Shown: positions 25,858 to 39,532 of the stretch, in pieces
How positions within the stretch are numbered: position 1 is the stretch's first letter
Layout: every line of letters starts with the position of its first letter
Assembly: GCF_051401765.1 (NCBI RefSeq)
Contig: NW_027480438.1
Coordinates: 4,340,001 to 4,404,000, forward strand
Reading direction: 5' to 3'
Source of the DNA: Calliopsis andreniformis
Taxonomy: Eukaryota > Arthropoda > Insecta > Hymenoptera > Andrenidae
DNA length: 64,000 nucleotides
The notes under the pieces: model-generated
Seen by the model: only the letters and a program-made list of their open reading frames with translations
What the model was told of the DNA's origin: nothing
The model's database searches: none
Position numbers and translations under genes: made by a program

Positions 25858-26520
25858 CATCAATCCTCAATCCTCAATCCTCAATTCTTAATCCTCAATA
25901 CTCAATGCTCAATCGTTAATCCTCAATCCCCAATCCTTAATTTTCAATCCTCAATCCTCAATCCTCAATCCACAATCCTCAATATTCAATCCTCAATACT
26001 CAATCTTGCATCCTCAATCCGCAATCCTCAATCCTTAATCCTCAATCCTCAATCCTCTATCCTCAATCTTGAATCCTCAATACTCAATCTTCAATCCCCA
26101 ATCCTCAATCTTCAATCCTCAATCCTCAATCCTCAATCCTCAATCCTCAATCCTCAATGTTCAATCCTCAACAGTCAATCATCAATCTTCAATCCTCAAT
26201 ACTCAATCTTCAATCCTCAATGCTCAATCCTCAACCTTCAATCCTCAATACTCAATCTTCAATCGTCAATCCTCAGTCCTCATCCTCAATCCTCAATCCT
26301 CAATCCTCAATCCACAATCCTCAATATTCAATCCTCAATCCTCAATCCCCAATTCTCAGTCCACAATCCTCAATCCTCAGACCTCAAACATCAATCCCCA
26401 ACCGTCAGTCCTCGTCCTCAATCCTCAACACTCAATCCTAAATCCTCAATCTTCAATCGTCAATACTAAATCTTCAATCCTCAATCTTCAATCTTCAATC
26501 CTCAATCCTCAATCCTCAAT

Positions 26521-26694
26521 ATTCAACACACAACCCTCAACCATCAATCCTCAATACTCAACCATCAATACTCAATTCTCAATACTCAATAGCATATCCT
26601 GAATTCTCATGGTTCAATACTCAATCCACAAATACAATAATCAAATCTCAATCCTCAAACATCAATCCTCAACACTCAATACTTAACACTCAAT
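26521..26694 (+). repeat. Landmark module, type D
   Basis: AGCATAT at 26591; partner of 4793 at offset 21798. Confidence 0.88.
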
Positions 26695-26911
26695 CCTCAG
26701 TCCTCAAACCTCAATCCCGAATCCTCAATCCTGAATCCTCAATCTTCAGCCCTCAGTCCTCAACAATCAATTGTCAATCCTCAATCCTCAATAGAATATC
26801 CTCAATTCACAGTTTTCAATACTCAAACCCCATTCTTCAATCTTCAAATCTCAATCCACAAACATCAATTCCCATCACTCAACCCTCAACACTAAGTCCT
26901 CAATATTCAAT
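26695..26911 (+). repeat. Landmark module, type E
   Basis: Anchor at 26793, CCCCATT form. Confidence 0.9.
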
Positions 26912-27582
26912 CCACAGTCCTCAATCCTCAATCTTCAATCCTCAATCCTCAATCCTCAATCGTCATTACTCAATCCTCAATCGTCAATCCTCAATCCCCA
27001 ATCCTCAATCTTCAATCCTCAATCCTCAATCCTCAATCCTCAATAGTCAATCTTCAATCCTCAATACTCAATCTTCAATCCTCAATCATCAATCCTCAGT
27101 CCTCAATCCTCAATCGTCAATCCTCAATCCTCAATCCTCAATTCTCAATCCTCAATCCTCATTCCTCAATCTTCAATCCTCAATACTCAATCCACAATCC
27201 TCAATATTCAATCCTCAATACTCAATCTTCAATCCACAATCCGCAATCCTCAATCCTCAATCCTCAATCTTCAATCCTCAATCCTCAATCTTGAATACTC
27301 AATACTCAATCTTCAATCCCCAATCCTGAATCTTCAATCCTCAATCCTCAATCCTCAATCCTCAATCCTCAATCCTCAATCTTCAATCCTCTACACTCAA
27401 TCATCAATCTTCAATCCTCAATACTCAACCTTCAATCCTCAAAGCTCAATCCTCAACATTCAATCCTCAATACTCAATCTTCAATCGTCAATCCTCAGTC
27501 CTCATCCTCAATCCTCAATCCTCAATCCTCAATCCTCAATCTTCAATCCTCAATACTCAATATTCAATCCTCAATCCTCAAT

Positions 27583-27799
27583 CCTCAGTCCTCAAACCTC
27601 AATTCTGAATCCTCAATCCTGAATCCTCAATCTTCAGCCCTCAGTCCTCAACAATCAGGTGACAATCCTCAATCCTCAATAGAATATCCTCAATTCGCAG
27701 CTTTCGATACACAATACTCAATCTGCAACCTTCAAATCTCTATCCACAAACATCAATTCTCATCACGCAACCCTCAACACTCAGTCCTCAATGTTCAAT
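27583..27799 (+). repeat. Landmark module, subtype B2
   Basis: Anchor at 27681; ACGCAAC instead of ACTCAAC is private. The expected A module 385 bp downstream is absent. Confidence 0.92.
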
Positions 27800-28358
27800 C
27801 CTCAATCATCAATCCTCAATCTTCAATCGTCAATATTCAATCTTCAATACTCAATCCTCAATCCTCAATCCTCAATCCTCAATCCTCAATGTTCAATCCT
27901 CGATACCCAGTCCTCAACTTTCAATCCTCAATCCTCAATCCTCAATCCTCAATCCTCAATCCACAATCCTCAATTCTCAATCTTCAATCCTCAATACTCA
28001 ATCTTAAATCCTCAATTCTCAATCCTCAATCCTCAATCCTCAATCCTCAGTCCTCAATCCTCAATCCTCAATCCTCAATCTTCAATCCTCAATACTCAAT
28101 CTTCAGTCCTCAATTCTCAATACTCAATACTCAATAATCAGACCTCAACCATCAATACTGAACCCTCAGTCCTTGTCCTCAATCCACAACCCTCAATCCT
28201 CAATCCTCAATCTTCAATCATCAATATTCAATATTCAGTCCTCAATGCTCAATCCTCAATCCTCAATCCTCAATCCTCAATGTTCAATCCGCAATACCCA
28301 ATCCTGAATCTTCAATCCTCAATCCTCAATCCTCAATCCCCAATCCTCAATCCTCAAT

Positions 28359-28575
28359 CCTCAGTCCTCAAACCTCAATCCTGAATCCTCAATCCTGAAT
28401 CCTCAATCTTCAGACCTCAGTCCTCAACAATCAGTTGTCAATTCTCAATCCTCAGTAGAATATCATCAATTCACAGTTTTCAATACACAATACTCAATCT
28501 GCAATCTTTAAATCTCTATCCACAAACACCAATTATTATCAATCAACCCTCAACTCTCAGTCCCCAAACCTCAAT
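28359..28575 (+). repeat. Landmark module, type C
   Basis: Anchor at 28457, 776 bp after B2; TATTATC variant and CCTCAGT before the anchor as at 7086. Confidence 0.92.
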
Positions 28576-29490
28576 CTTCAATCCTCAACCCTCAATCCTC
28601 AATCCTCAATCATCAATCCTCAATCTTCAATACTCAATCCTCAATCCTCAATCCTCAACCCTCAATCCTCAATCCTCTATCTTAAATCCTCAAACCTCAA
28701 TCCTCAATCCACAATCCTCAATTCTCAATCTTCAATCCTCAATACTCAATCTTAAATCCTCAATTCTCAATCCTCAATCCTCAATCCTCAATCCTCAATC
28801 CTCAATCCTCATCCTTCAATCCTCAATACCCAATCCTCAATCTTCAATCCTCAATCTTCAATCCTCAACTCTCAATCCTCAACCCTCAGCCCTCAGTCCT
28901 TAAACCTCAATCCTCAACCCTCAGCCCTCATCCTCAATCCTCAATCCTCAATCCTCAATCCTTAATCTTCACTCCTCAATCCTCAATCCTCAATCCTCAA
29001 TCCTCAAACCTCAGTCCTCAATACTAAATATTCAATCCTCAATACTCAGTCTTCAATCCTCAATCCTCAATCCTCAATCCTCACTCCTCATTCTTCAATC
29101 CTCAATACCCAATCCTCAATCTTCAATCCTCAAACCTCAATCCTCAATTCTCAATCCTCAATCCTCAATCCTCAGTCCTCAATCCTCAATACTCAATCCT
29201 CAATCCTCAATCCTCAATCTTCAATCCTCAATACTCAATCTTCAGTCCTCAATTCTCAATACTAAATACTCAATAATCAGACCTCAACCATCAATACTGA
29301 ACCCTCAGTCCTTGTCCTCAATCCACAACCCTCAATCCTCAATCCTCAATCTTCAATCATCAATATTCAATATTCAGTCCTCAATCCTCAATCCTCAATC
29401 CTCAATCCTCAATGTTCAATCCGCAATACCCAATCATGAATCTTCAATCCTCAATCCTCAATCCTCAATCCCCAATCCTCAATCCTCAAT

Positions 29491-29707
29491 CCTCAGTCCT
29501 CAAGCCTCAATCCTGAATCCTCAATCCTGAATCCTCAATCTTCAGACCTCAGTCCTCAACAATCAGTTGTCAATTCTCAATCCTCAATAGAATATCATCA
29601 ATTCACAGTTTTCAATACACAATACTCAATCTGCAATCTTTAAATCTCTATCCACAAACACCACTTCTTATCACTCAACCCTCAACTCTCAGTCCCCAAA
29701 CCTCAAT
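29491..29707 (+). repeat. Landmark module, type C
   Basis: Anchor at 29589, 1132 bp after C (one heptamer under 1139); CACCACT variant. Confidence 0.92.
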
Positions 29708-30830
29708 CTTCAATCCTCAACCCTCAATCCTCAATCCTCAATCATCAATCCTCAATCTTCAATACTCAATCCTCAATCCTCAATCCTCAACCCTCAATCC
29801 TCAATCCTCTATCTTAAATCCTCAAACCTCAATCCTCAATCCACAATCCTCAATTCTCAATCTTCAATCCTCAATACTCAATCTTAAATCCTCAATCCTC
29901 AATCCTCAATCCTCAATCCTCTATCCTCAATCCTCAATCCTCATCCTTCAATCCTCAATACCCAATCCTCAATCTTCAATCCTCAATCCTCAATCCTCAA
30001 TTCTCAATCCTCAATCCTCAGTCCTCAGTCCTTAAACCTCAGTCCTCAACCCTCAGCCCTCATCATCAATCCTCAATCCTCAATCCTCAATCCTCAATTC
30101 TCAATCTTCAACCCTCAACACTCAGTCCTCAATGTTCAAACCTCAATCCTCAATTCTCAATCTTCAATCCTCAATACTCAATCTTCAATCCTCAATCCTC
30201 AATACTCAATCCTCAGTACTCAATCCTCAAACCGCAATCATCAATCCTCAATCTTCAATACTCAATCCTCAATCCTCAATCCTCAATACTCAATCCTCAA
30301 TCCTCAATCATCAATCCTCAATCTTTAATCCTCAATACTCAATCTTTAATCCTCAGTCCTCAATCCTCAATCTTCAATCTTTAATCCTCAACCCGCAATC
30401 CTCAATCCTCAATCCTCAATCCTCAGTCCTCAATCCGCAATCTTCAATCCTCAGCCCTCATCCTCAATCCTCAATCCTCAGACCTCAAACATAAATACTC
30501 AACCGTCAGTCCTCGTCCTCAATCCGCAACCCTCAATCCTCAATGCTCAATCTTCAATCATCAATATTCAATCTTCAATCCTCAACCCTCAATCCTCAAT
30601 CCTCAATCCTCATTCCACAATCCTCGGACCTCAAACATGAATACTCAACCCTCAGTCCTCGTCCTCAATCCACAACCCTCGATCCTCAATCCTCAATCTT
30701 CAATCATCAATATTCAATCTTCAGTCCTCAATCCTCAATCCTCAATCCTCAATGTTCAGTCCGCAATACCCAGCCCTCAATCTTCGATCCTCAATGCTCA
30801 ATCCTCAGTCCTCAATCCTCAATCCTCAAT

Positions 30831-31047
30831 CCTCAGTCCTCAAACCTCAATCCTGAAACCTCAATCCTGAATCCTCAATCTTCAGCCCTCAGTCGTCAAT
30901 AATCAATAGTCAATTCTCAATCATCAATAGAATATCCTCAATTCACAGTTTTCAATAATCAATCCCCATTCTTCAATCTTCAAATCTCAATCCACAAACA
31001 TCAATTCCCATCACTCAACCCTCAACACTAAGTCCTCAATCTTCAAT
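30831..31047 (+). repeat. Landmark module, type E
   Basis: Anchor at 30929; same upstream AATCAAT-AGTCAAT as 12207 (offset 18722). Confidence 0.9.
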
Positions 31048-31501
31048 CCTCAATCCTCAATCCTCAACCTCCAATCCTCAATACTCAGTCTTCAATCCGC
31101 AATCTTCAATTCTCAATCCTCAATTCTCAATCCTCAATCGTCAATCCTCAATCCTCAATCTTCAATCCTCAATACTCAATCCTCAATCCTCAATCCTCAT
31201 CCTTCAATCCTCAATACCCAATCCTCAATCTTCAATCCTCAATCCTCAATCCTCAATTCTCAATCCTCAACCCTTAGCCCTCAGTCCTTAAACCTCAATC
31301 CTCAACCCTCAGCCCTCATCCTCAATCCTCAATCCTCAATCCTCAATCCTTAATCTTCAATCCTCAATACTCAATCTTCAATCCTCAATCCTCAGACCTC
31401 AATGTTCAATCCTCAATGTTCAATCCTCAATACCCAATCCTCAATCTTCACTCCTCAATCCTCAATCCTCAATCCTCAATCCTCACTCCTCAATCCTCAA
31501 T

Positions 31502-31704
31502 CCTCAGTCCTCAAACCACAATCCTGAATTCTGAATCTTCAGCCCTCAGTCCTCAACAATCAGTTGTCAATCCTCAATCCTCACTAGAATATCCCCAGTT
31601 CAGAGTTTTCCATACGCAGTACTCAATCGGCAATCTTCAAATCTCTATCCACAAACATCAATTGTCATCACTCAACCCTCAACACTCAGTCCCCAATCCT
31701 CAAC
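31502..31704 (+). repeat. Landmark module, type A, short upstream part
   Basis: Anchor at 31586; partner of 13396 at offset 18190, with CGGCAAT and TGTCATC. Confidence 0.9.
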
Positions 31705-32500
31705 CTTCAACCCTCAATCCTCAACCCTCAATCTTCACTCCTCAATCCTCAATCCTCATTCCTCAATCCTCACTCCTCAATACTCAATCCTCAATCCTCA
31801 ATTCTCAATCCTGAATCCTCAATCCTCAATCCTCAATCCTCAATCCTCAATCCTCAATCCTCAATTCTTAATCCTCAATACTCAATGCTCAATCGTTAAT
31901 CCTCAATCCCCAATCCTTAATTTTCAATCCTCAATCCTCAATCCTCAATCCACAATCCTCAATATTCAATCCTCAATACTCAATCTTGCATCCTCAATCC
32001 GCAATCCTCAATCCTTAATCCTCAATCCTCAATCCTCTATCCTCAATCTTGAATCCTCAATACTCAATCTTCAATCCCCAATCCTCAATCTTCAATCCTC
32101 AATCCTCAATCCTCAATCCTCAATCCTCAATCCTCAATGTTCAATCCTCAACAGTCAATCATCAATCTTCAATCCTCAATACTCAATCTTCAATCCTCAA
32201 TGCTCAATCCTCAACCTTCAATCCTCAATACTCAATCTTCAATCGTCAATCCTCAGTCCTCATCCTCAATCCTCAATCCTCAATCCTCAATCCACAATCC
32301 TCAATATTCAATCCTCAATCCTCAATCCCCAATTCTCAGTCCTCAATCCTCAATCCTCAGACCTCAAACATCAATCCCCAACCGTCAGTCCTCGTCCTCA
32401 ATCCTCAACACTCAATCCTAAATCCTCAATCTTCAATCGTCAATACTAAATCTTCAATCCTCAATCTTCAATCTTCAATCCTCAATCCTCAATCCTCAAT

Positions 32501-32674
32501 ATTCAACACACAACCCTCAACCATCAATCCTCAATACTCAACCATCAATACTCAATTCTCAATACTCAATAGCATATCCTGAATTCTCATGGTTCAATAC
32601 TCAATCCACAAATACAATAATCAAATCTCAATCCTCAAACATCAATCCTCAACACTCAATACTTAACACTCAAT
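32501..32674 (+). repeat. Landmark module, type D
   Basis: AGCATAT at 32571; last D in the window. Confidence 0.88.
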
Positions 32675-32891
32675 CCTCAGTCCTCAAACCTCAATCCCGA
32701 ATCCTCAATCCTGAATCCTCAATCTTCAGCCCTCAGTCCTCAACAATCAATTGTCAATCCTCAATCCTCAATAGAATATCCTCAATTCACAGTTTTCAAT
32801 ACTCAAACCCCATTCTTCAATCTTCAAATCTCAATCCACAAACATCAATTCCCATCACTCAACCCTCAACACTAAGTCCTCAATATTCAAT
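32675..32891 (+). repeat. Landmark module, type E
   Basis: Anchor at 32773, CCCCATT form, 202 bp after D. Confidence 0.9.
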
Positions 32892-33562
32892 CCACAGTCC
32901 TCAATCCTCAATCTTCAATCCTCAATCCTCAATCCTCAATCGTCATTACTCAATCCTCAATCGTCAATCCTCAATCCCCAATCCTCAATCTTCAATCCTC
33001 AATCCTCAATCCTCAATCCTCAATAGTCAATCTTCAATCCTCAATACTCAATCTTCAATCCTCAATCATCAATCCTCAGTCCTCAATCCTCAATCGTCAA
33101 TCCTCAATCCTCAATCCTCAATTCTCAATCCTCAATCCTCATTCCTCAATCTTCAATCCTCAATACTCAATCCACAATCCTCAATATTCAATCCTCAATA
33201 CTCAATCTTCAATCCACAATCCGCAATCCTCAATCCTCAATCCTCAATCTTCAATCCTCAATCCTCAATCTTGAATACTCAATACTCAATCTTCAATCCC
33301 CAATCCTCAATCTTCAATCCTCAATCCTCAATCCTCAATCCTCAATCCTCAATCCTCAATCTTCAATCCTCTACACTCAATCATCAATCTTCAATCCTCA
33401 ATACTCAACCTTCAATCCTCAAAGCCCAATCCTCAACATTCAATCCTCAATACTCAATCTTCAATCGTCAATCCTCAGTCCTCATCCTCAATCCTCAATC
33501 CTCAATCCTCAATCCTCAATCTTCAATCCTCAATACTCAATATTCAATCCTCAATCCTCAAT

Positions 33563-33779
33563 CCTCAGTCCTCAAACCTCAATTCTGAATCCTCAATCCT
33601 GAATCCTCAATCTTCAGCCCTCAGTCCTCAACAATCAGGTGACAATCCTCAATCCTCAATAGAATATCCTCAATTCGCAGCTTTCGATACACAATACTCA
33701 ATCTGCAACCTTCAAATCTCTATCCACAAACATCAATTCTCATTACTCAACCCTCAACACTCAGTCCTCAATGTTCAAT
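33563..33779 (+). repeat. Landmark module, subtype B2
   Basis: Anchor at 33661; TCTCATT-ACTCAAC is private to this copy. Confidence 0.92.
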
Positions 33780-33947
33780 CCTCAATCATCAATCCTCAAT
33801 CTTCAATCGTCAATATTCAATCTTCAATACTCAATCCTCAATCCTCAATCCTCAATCCTCAATCCTCAATGTTCAATCCTCGATACCCAGTCCTCAACCT
33901 TCAATCCTCAATCCTCAATCCTCAATCCTCAATCCTCAATCCTCAAT

Positions 33948-34164
33948 CCTCAGTCCTCAAACCACAATCCTGAATCCTCAATCCTGAATCCTCAATCTTC
34001 AGCCCTGAGTCCTCAACAATCAGATGTCAATCCTCAATCCTCACAAGAATATCCTCAGTTCAGAGCTTTCCATACGCAATACTCAGTCTGCAATCTTCAA
34101 ATCTCTATCCACAAACATCAATTCTCATCACTCAACCCTCAACACTCAGTCCCCAATCCTCAAT
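33948..34164 (+). repeat. Landmark module, type A
   Basis: Anchor at 34046, preceded by CCTCACA where other A modules have CCTCACT. Confidence 0.92.
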
Positions 34165-34765
34165 CTTCAATCCTCAATACTCAATCTTCAATCCTCAATC
34201 CTCAATCCTCAATCCTCAATTCTCAATCCTTAATCCTCAATCCTCAATCCTCAATCCTCAATCCTCAATCCTCAATCCTCAATCCTCAATACTAAATATT
34301 CAATCCTCAATACTCAAACTTCAATCCTCAATCCTCAATCCTCAATCCTCACTCCTCATTCTTCAATCCCCAATACCCAATCCTCAATCTTCAATCCTCA
34401 AACCTCAATCCTCAATTCTCAATCCTCAATCCTCAATCCTCAATCCTCAATCCTCAGTCCTCAATCCTCAATCCTCAATCCTCAATCTTCAATCCTCAAT
34501 ACTCAATCTTCAGTCCTCAATTCTCAATACTCAATACTCAATAATCAGACCTCAACCATCAATACTGAACCCTCAGTCCTTGTCCTCAATCCACAACCCT
34601 CAATCCTCAATCCTCAATCTTCAATCATCAATATTCAATATTCAGTCCTCAATGCTCAATCCTCAATCCTCAATCCTCAATCCTCAATGTTCAATCCGCA
34701 ATACCCAATCCTGAATCTTCAATCCTCAATCCTCAATCCTCAATCCCCAATCCTCAATCCTCAAT

Positions 34766-34982
34766 CCTCAGTCCTCAAACCTCAATCCTGAATCCTCAAT
34801 CCTGAATCCTCAATCTTCAGACCTCAGTCCTCAACAATCAGTTGTCAATTCTCAATCCTCAGTAGAATATCATCAATTCACAGTTTTCAATACACAATAC
34901 TCAATCTGCAATCTTTAAATCTCTATCCACAAACACCAATTATTATCAATCAACCCTCAACTCTCAGTCCCCAAACCTCAAT
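34766..34982 (+). repeat. Landmark module, type C
   Basis: Anchor at 34864, 818 bp after A as in block I; TATTATC variant. Confidence 0.92.
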
Positions 34983-35911
34983 CTTCAATCCTCAACCCTC
35001 AATCCTCAATCCTCAATCATCAATCCTCAATCTTCAATACTCAATCCTCAATCCTCAATCCTCAACCCTCAATCCTCAATCCTCTATCTTAAATCCTCAA
35101 ACCTCAATCCTCAATCCACAATCCTCAATTCTCAATCTTCAATCCTCAATACTCAATCTTAAATCCTCAATTCTCAATCCTCAATCCTCAATCCTCAATC
35201 CTCAATCCTCAATCCTCATCCTTCAATCCTCAATACCCAATCCTCAATCTTCAATCCTCAATCTTCAATCCTCAACTCTCAATCCTCAACCCTCAGCCCT
35301 CAGTCCTTAAACCTCAATCCTCAACCCTCAGCCCTCATCCTCAATCCTCAATCCTCAATCCTCAATCCTTAATCTTCACTCCTCAATCCTCAATCCTCAA
35401 TCCTCAATCCTCAAACCTCAGTCCTCAATACTAAATATTCAATCCTCAATACTCAGTCTTCAATCCTCAATCCTCAATCCTCAATCCTCACTCCTCATTC
35501 TTCAATCCTCAATACCCAATCCTCAATCTTCAATCCTCAAACCTCAATCCTCAATTCTCAATCCTCAATCCTCAATCCTCAGTCCTCAATCCTCAATACT
35601 CAATCCTCAATCCTCAATCCTCAATCTTCAATCCTCAATACTCAATCTTCAGTCCTCAATTCTCAATACTAAATACTCAATAATCAGACCTCAACCATCA
35701 ATACTGAACCCTCAGTCCTTGTCCTCAATCCACAACCCTCAATCCTCAATCCTCAATCTTCAATCATCAATATTCAATATTCAGTCCTCAATCCTCAATC
35801 CTCAATCCTCAATCCTCAATCCTCAATCCTCAATGTTCAATCCGCAATACCCAATCATGAATCTTCAATCCTCAATCCTCAATCCTCAATCCCCAATCCT
35901 CAATCCTCAAT

Positions 35912-36128
35912 CCTCAGTCCTCAAGCCTCAATCCTGAATCCTCAATCCTGAATCCTCAATCTTCAGACCTCAGTCCTCAACAATCAGTTGTCAATTCTCA
36001 ATCCTCAATAGAATATCATCAATTCACAGTTTTCAATACACAATACTCAATCTGCAATCTTTAAATCTCTATCCACAAACACCACTTCTTATCACTCAAC
36101 CCTCAACTCTCAGTCCCCAAACCTCAAT
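35912..36128 (+). repeat. Landmark module, type C
   Basis: Anchor at 36010, 1146 bp after C (one heptamer over 1139); CACCACT variant. Confidence 0.92.
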
Positions 36129-36561
36129 CTTCAATCCTCAACCCTCAATCCTCAATCCTCAATCATCAATCCTCAATCTTCAATACTCAATCCTCAATCC
36201 TCAATCCTCAACCCTCAATCCTCAATCCTCTATCTTAAATCCTCAAACCTCAATCCTCAATCCACAATCCTCAATTCTCAATCTTCAATCCTCAATACTC
36301 AATCTTAAATCCTCAATCCTCAAACCTCAATCCTCAATCCTCTATCCTCAATCCTCAATCCTCATCCTTCAATCCTCAATACCCAATCCTCAATCTTCAA
36401 TCCTCAATCCTCAATCCTCAATTCTCAATCCTCAACCCTCAGCCCTCAGTCCTTAAACCTCAATCCTCAACCCTCAGCCCTCATCCTCAATCCTCAATCC
36501 TCAATCCTCAATCCTCAATCTTCACTCCTCAATCCTCAATCCTCAATCCTCAATCCTCAAA

Positions 36562-36778
36562 CCTCAGTCCTCAAACCACAATCCTGAATCCTCAATCCTG
36601 AATCCTCAATCTTCAGCCCTCAGTCCTCAACAATCACTTGTCAATCCTCAATCCTCACTAGAATATCCTCAGTTCAGAGCTTTCCATACGCAATACTCAA
36701 TCTGCGATCTCCAAATCTCTATCCACAAACATCAATTCTCATCACTCAACCCTCAACACTCAGTCCCCAATCCTCAAT
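36562..36778 (+). repeat. Landmark module, type A
   Basis: Anchor at 36660; CTGCGAT-CTCCAAA sub-lineage. Confidence 0.92.
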
Positions 36779-36869
36779 CTGCAATCCTCAATCCTCAACA
36801 CTCAATCCTCAATCCTCAACCTTCAATCCTCAATACTCAATCTTCAATCCTCAATCCTCAACACTCAAT

Positions 36870-37086
36870 CCTCAGTCCTCAAACCTCAATTCTGAATCCT
36901 CGATCCTGAATCCTCAATCTCCAGCCCTCAGTCCTGAACAATCAGGTGACAATCCTCAATCCTTAATAGAATATCCTCAATTCACAGTTTTCAATACTCA
37001 ATACTCAATCTGCAATCTTCAAATCTCTATCCACAAACATCAATTCTCATCACTCAACACTCAACACTCAGTCCTCAATGTTCAAT
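36870..37086 (+). repeat. Landmark module, type B
   Basis: Anchor at 36968, 308 bp after A; CCTTAAT before the anchor. Confidence 0.92.
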
Positions 37087-37526
37087 CCTCAATCCTCAAT
37101 CCTTAATTCTCAATCTTCAATCCTCAATACTCAATCTTAAATCCTCAATCCTCAATCCTCAATACCTAACCCTCAATCTTCAATCCTCAATCCTCAATCC
37201 TCAATTCTCAATCCTCAATCCTCAACCCTCAATCCTCAATCCTCAATCCTCAATCCTCAATCCTCAATCCTCAACCCTCAATCGTCAGTCTTCAAACCTC
37301 AATATTCAATCTTCAATCCTCAATCCTCAATCCTCAATCCTCAATCCTCATCCTTCATTCCTCAATACCCAATCCTCAATCTTCAATCCTCAATCCTCAA
37401 TCCTCAATTCTCAATCCTCAATCCTCAGTCCTCAGTCCTTAAACCTCAATCCTCAGCCCTCAGCCCACATCCTCAATCCTCAATCCTCAATCCTCAATCC
37501 TCAACCTTCAATCCTCAATCCTCAAT

Positions 37527-37743
37527 CCTCAGTCCTCAAACCTCAATTCTGAATCCTCAATCCTGAATCCTCAATCTTCAGCCCTCAGTCCTCAACAATC
37601 AGGTGACAATCCTCAATCCTCAATAGAATATCCTCTATTCACAGTTTTCAATACTCAATACTCAATCTGCAATCTTCAAATCACTATCCAGAAACATCAA
37701 TTCTCATCACTCAACCCTCAACACTCAGTCCTCAATGTTCAAT
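37527..37743 (+). repeat. Landmark module, type B
   Basis: Anchor at 37625; CCTCTAT and CCAGAAA variants. The duplication joint lies downstream, near 38041. Confidence 0.92.
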
Positions 37744-38882
37744 CCTCAATCCTCAATCCTCAATCTTCAATCCTCAATACTCAATCTATAATCCTCAATC
37801 CTCAACCCTCAATCTTCAATCCTCAATCCCCAATACTCAATCTTCAATCCTCAATCCTCAATCCTCAATCATCAATCCTCAATCTTCAATACTCAATCCT
37901 CAATCCTCAATCCTCAATCCTCAATCCTCAATCCTCAATCATCAATCCTCAATCTTCAATCCTCAACACTCAATCTTTAATCCTCAATCTTCAGTCCTCA
38001 ATCCTCAATCCTCAACCCTCAATCCTCAATCCTCAACCCTCAATCCTCAATCCTCTATCTTAAATCCTCAAACCTCAATCCTCAATCCACAATCCTCAAT
38101 TCTCAATCTTCAATCCTCAATACTCAATCTTAAATCCTCAATTCTCAATCCTCAATCCTCAATCCTCAATCCTCAATCCTCAATCCTCATCCTTCAATCC
38201 TCAATACCCAATCCTCAATCTTCAATCCTCAATCTTCAATCCTCAACTCTCAATCCTCAACCCTCAGCCCTCAGTCCTTAAACCTCAATCCTCAACCCTC
38301 AGCCCTCATCCTCAATCCTCAATCCTCAATCCTCAATCCTTAATCTTCACTCCTCAATCCTCAATCCTCAATCCTCAATCCTCAAACCTCAGTCCTCAAT
38401 ACTAAATATTCAATCCTCAATACTCAGTCTTCAATCCTCAATCCTCAATCCTCAATCCTCACTCCTCATTCTTCAATCCTCAATACCCAATCCTCAATCT
38501 TCAATCCTCAAACCTCAATCCTCAATTCTCAATCCTCAATCCTCAATCCTCAGTCCTCAATCCTCAATACTCAATCCTCAATCCTCAATCCTCAATCTTC
38601 AATCCTCAATACTCAATCTTCAGTCCTCAATTCTCAATACTAAATACTCAATAATCAGACCTCAACCATCAATACTGAACCCTCAGTCCTTGTCCTCAAT
38701 CCACAACCCTCAATCCTCAATCCTCAATCTTCAATCATCAATATTCAATATTCAGTCCTCAATCCTCAATCCTCAATCCTCAATCCTCAATCCTCAATCC
38801 TCAATGTTCAATCCGCAATACCCAATCATGAATCTTCAATCCTCAATCCTCAATCCTCAATCCCCAATCCTCAATCCTCAAT

Positions 38883-39099
38883 CCTCAGTCCTCAAGCCTC
38901 AATCCTGAATCCTCAATCCTGAATCCTCAATCTTCAGACGTCAGTCCTCAACAATCAGTTGTCAATTCTCAATCCTCAATAGAATATCATCAATTCACAG
39001 TTTTCAATACACAATACTCAATCTGCAATCTTTAAATCTCTATCCACAAACACCACTTCTTATCACTCAACCCTCAACTCTCAGTCCCCAAACCTCAAT
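38883..39099 (+). repeat. Landmark module, type C
   Basis: Anchor at 38981; copy of 36010 with a private ACGTCAG change upstream. Confidence 0.92.
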
Positions 39100-39532
39100 C
39101 TTCAATCCTCAACCCTCAATCCTCAATCCTCAATCATCAATCCTCAATCTTCAATACTCAATCCTCAATCCTCAATCCTCAACCCTCAATCCTCAATCCT
39201 CTATCTTAAATCCTCAAACCTCAATCCTCAATCCACAATCCTCAATTCTCAATCTTCAATCCTCAATACTCAATCTTAAATCCTCAATCCTCAAACCTCA
39301 ATCCTCAATCCTCTATCCTCAATCCTCAATCCTCATCCTTCAATCCTCAATACCCAATCCTCAATCTTCAATCCTCAATCCTCAATCCTCAATTCTCAAT
39401 CCTCAACCCTCAGCCCTCAGTCCTTAAACCTCAATCCTCAACCCTCAGCCCTCATCCTCAATCCTCAATCCTCAATCCTCAATCCTCAATCTTCACTCCT
39501 CAATCCTCAATCCTCAATCCTCAATCCTCAAA

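Larger units (their letters stand above)
13669..25878 (+). repeat. D-headed supra-block II (12210 bp to next block)
   Basis: The first 5.4 kb repeat block I at offset 9588 (D 14381, E 14583, B2 15471, A 15856, C 16667, C 17806), with one heptamer fewer before 16667. A third C module at 18945 is added by a 1139-bp duplication. From about 19090 on, the content departs from block I and then joins the copy of the window start described at 22077-27960. Confidence 0.85.
22077..27960 (+). repeat. Long duplicated block, copy 2 (partner 397-6162)
   Basis: This copy carries about 153 bp near 24600-24753 (with a CCTCAT hexamer and ACCTTAAA) that copy 1 lacks near 2900. Its first A-to-B spacing is 266 bp instead of 308 (six heptamers fewer). 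Otherwise spacings 657, 1286, 559, 301, 202 and 888 are identical to copy 1. Confidence 0.9.
25879..31858 (+). repeat. D-headed supra-block III, internally rearranged (5980 bp)
   Basis: D 26591, E 26793 and B2 27681 keep spacings 202 and 888. The A module expected about 385 bp later is missing and replaced by a patchwork at 27961-28035. C 28457 and C 29589 follow. Near 30001-30012 the sequence jumps to the region after the C' module of block I, dropping A-B-B-C'. After E 30929 about 532 bp, including a B module, are missing compared with block I (junction near 31170-31190). Confidence 0.85.
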
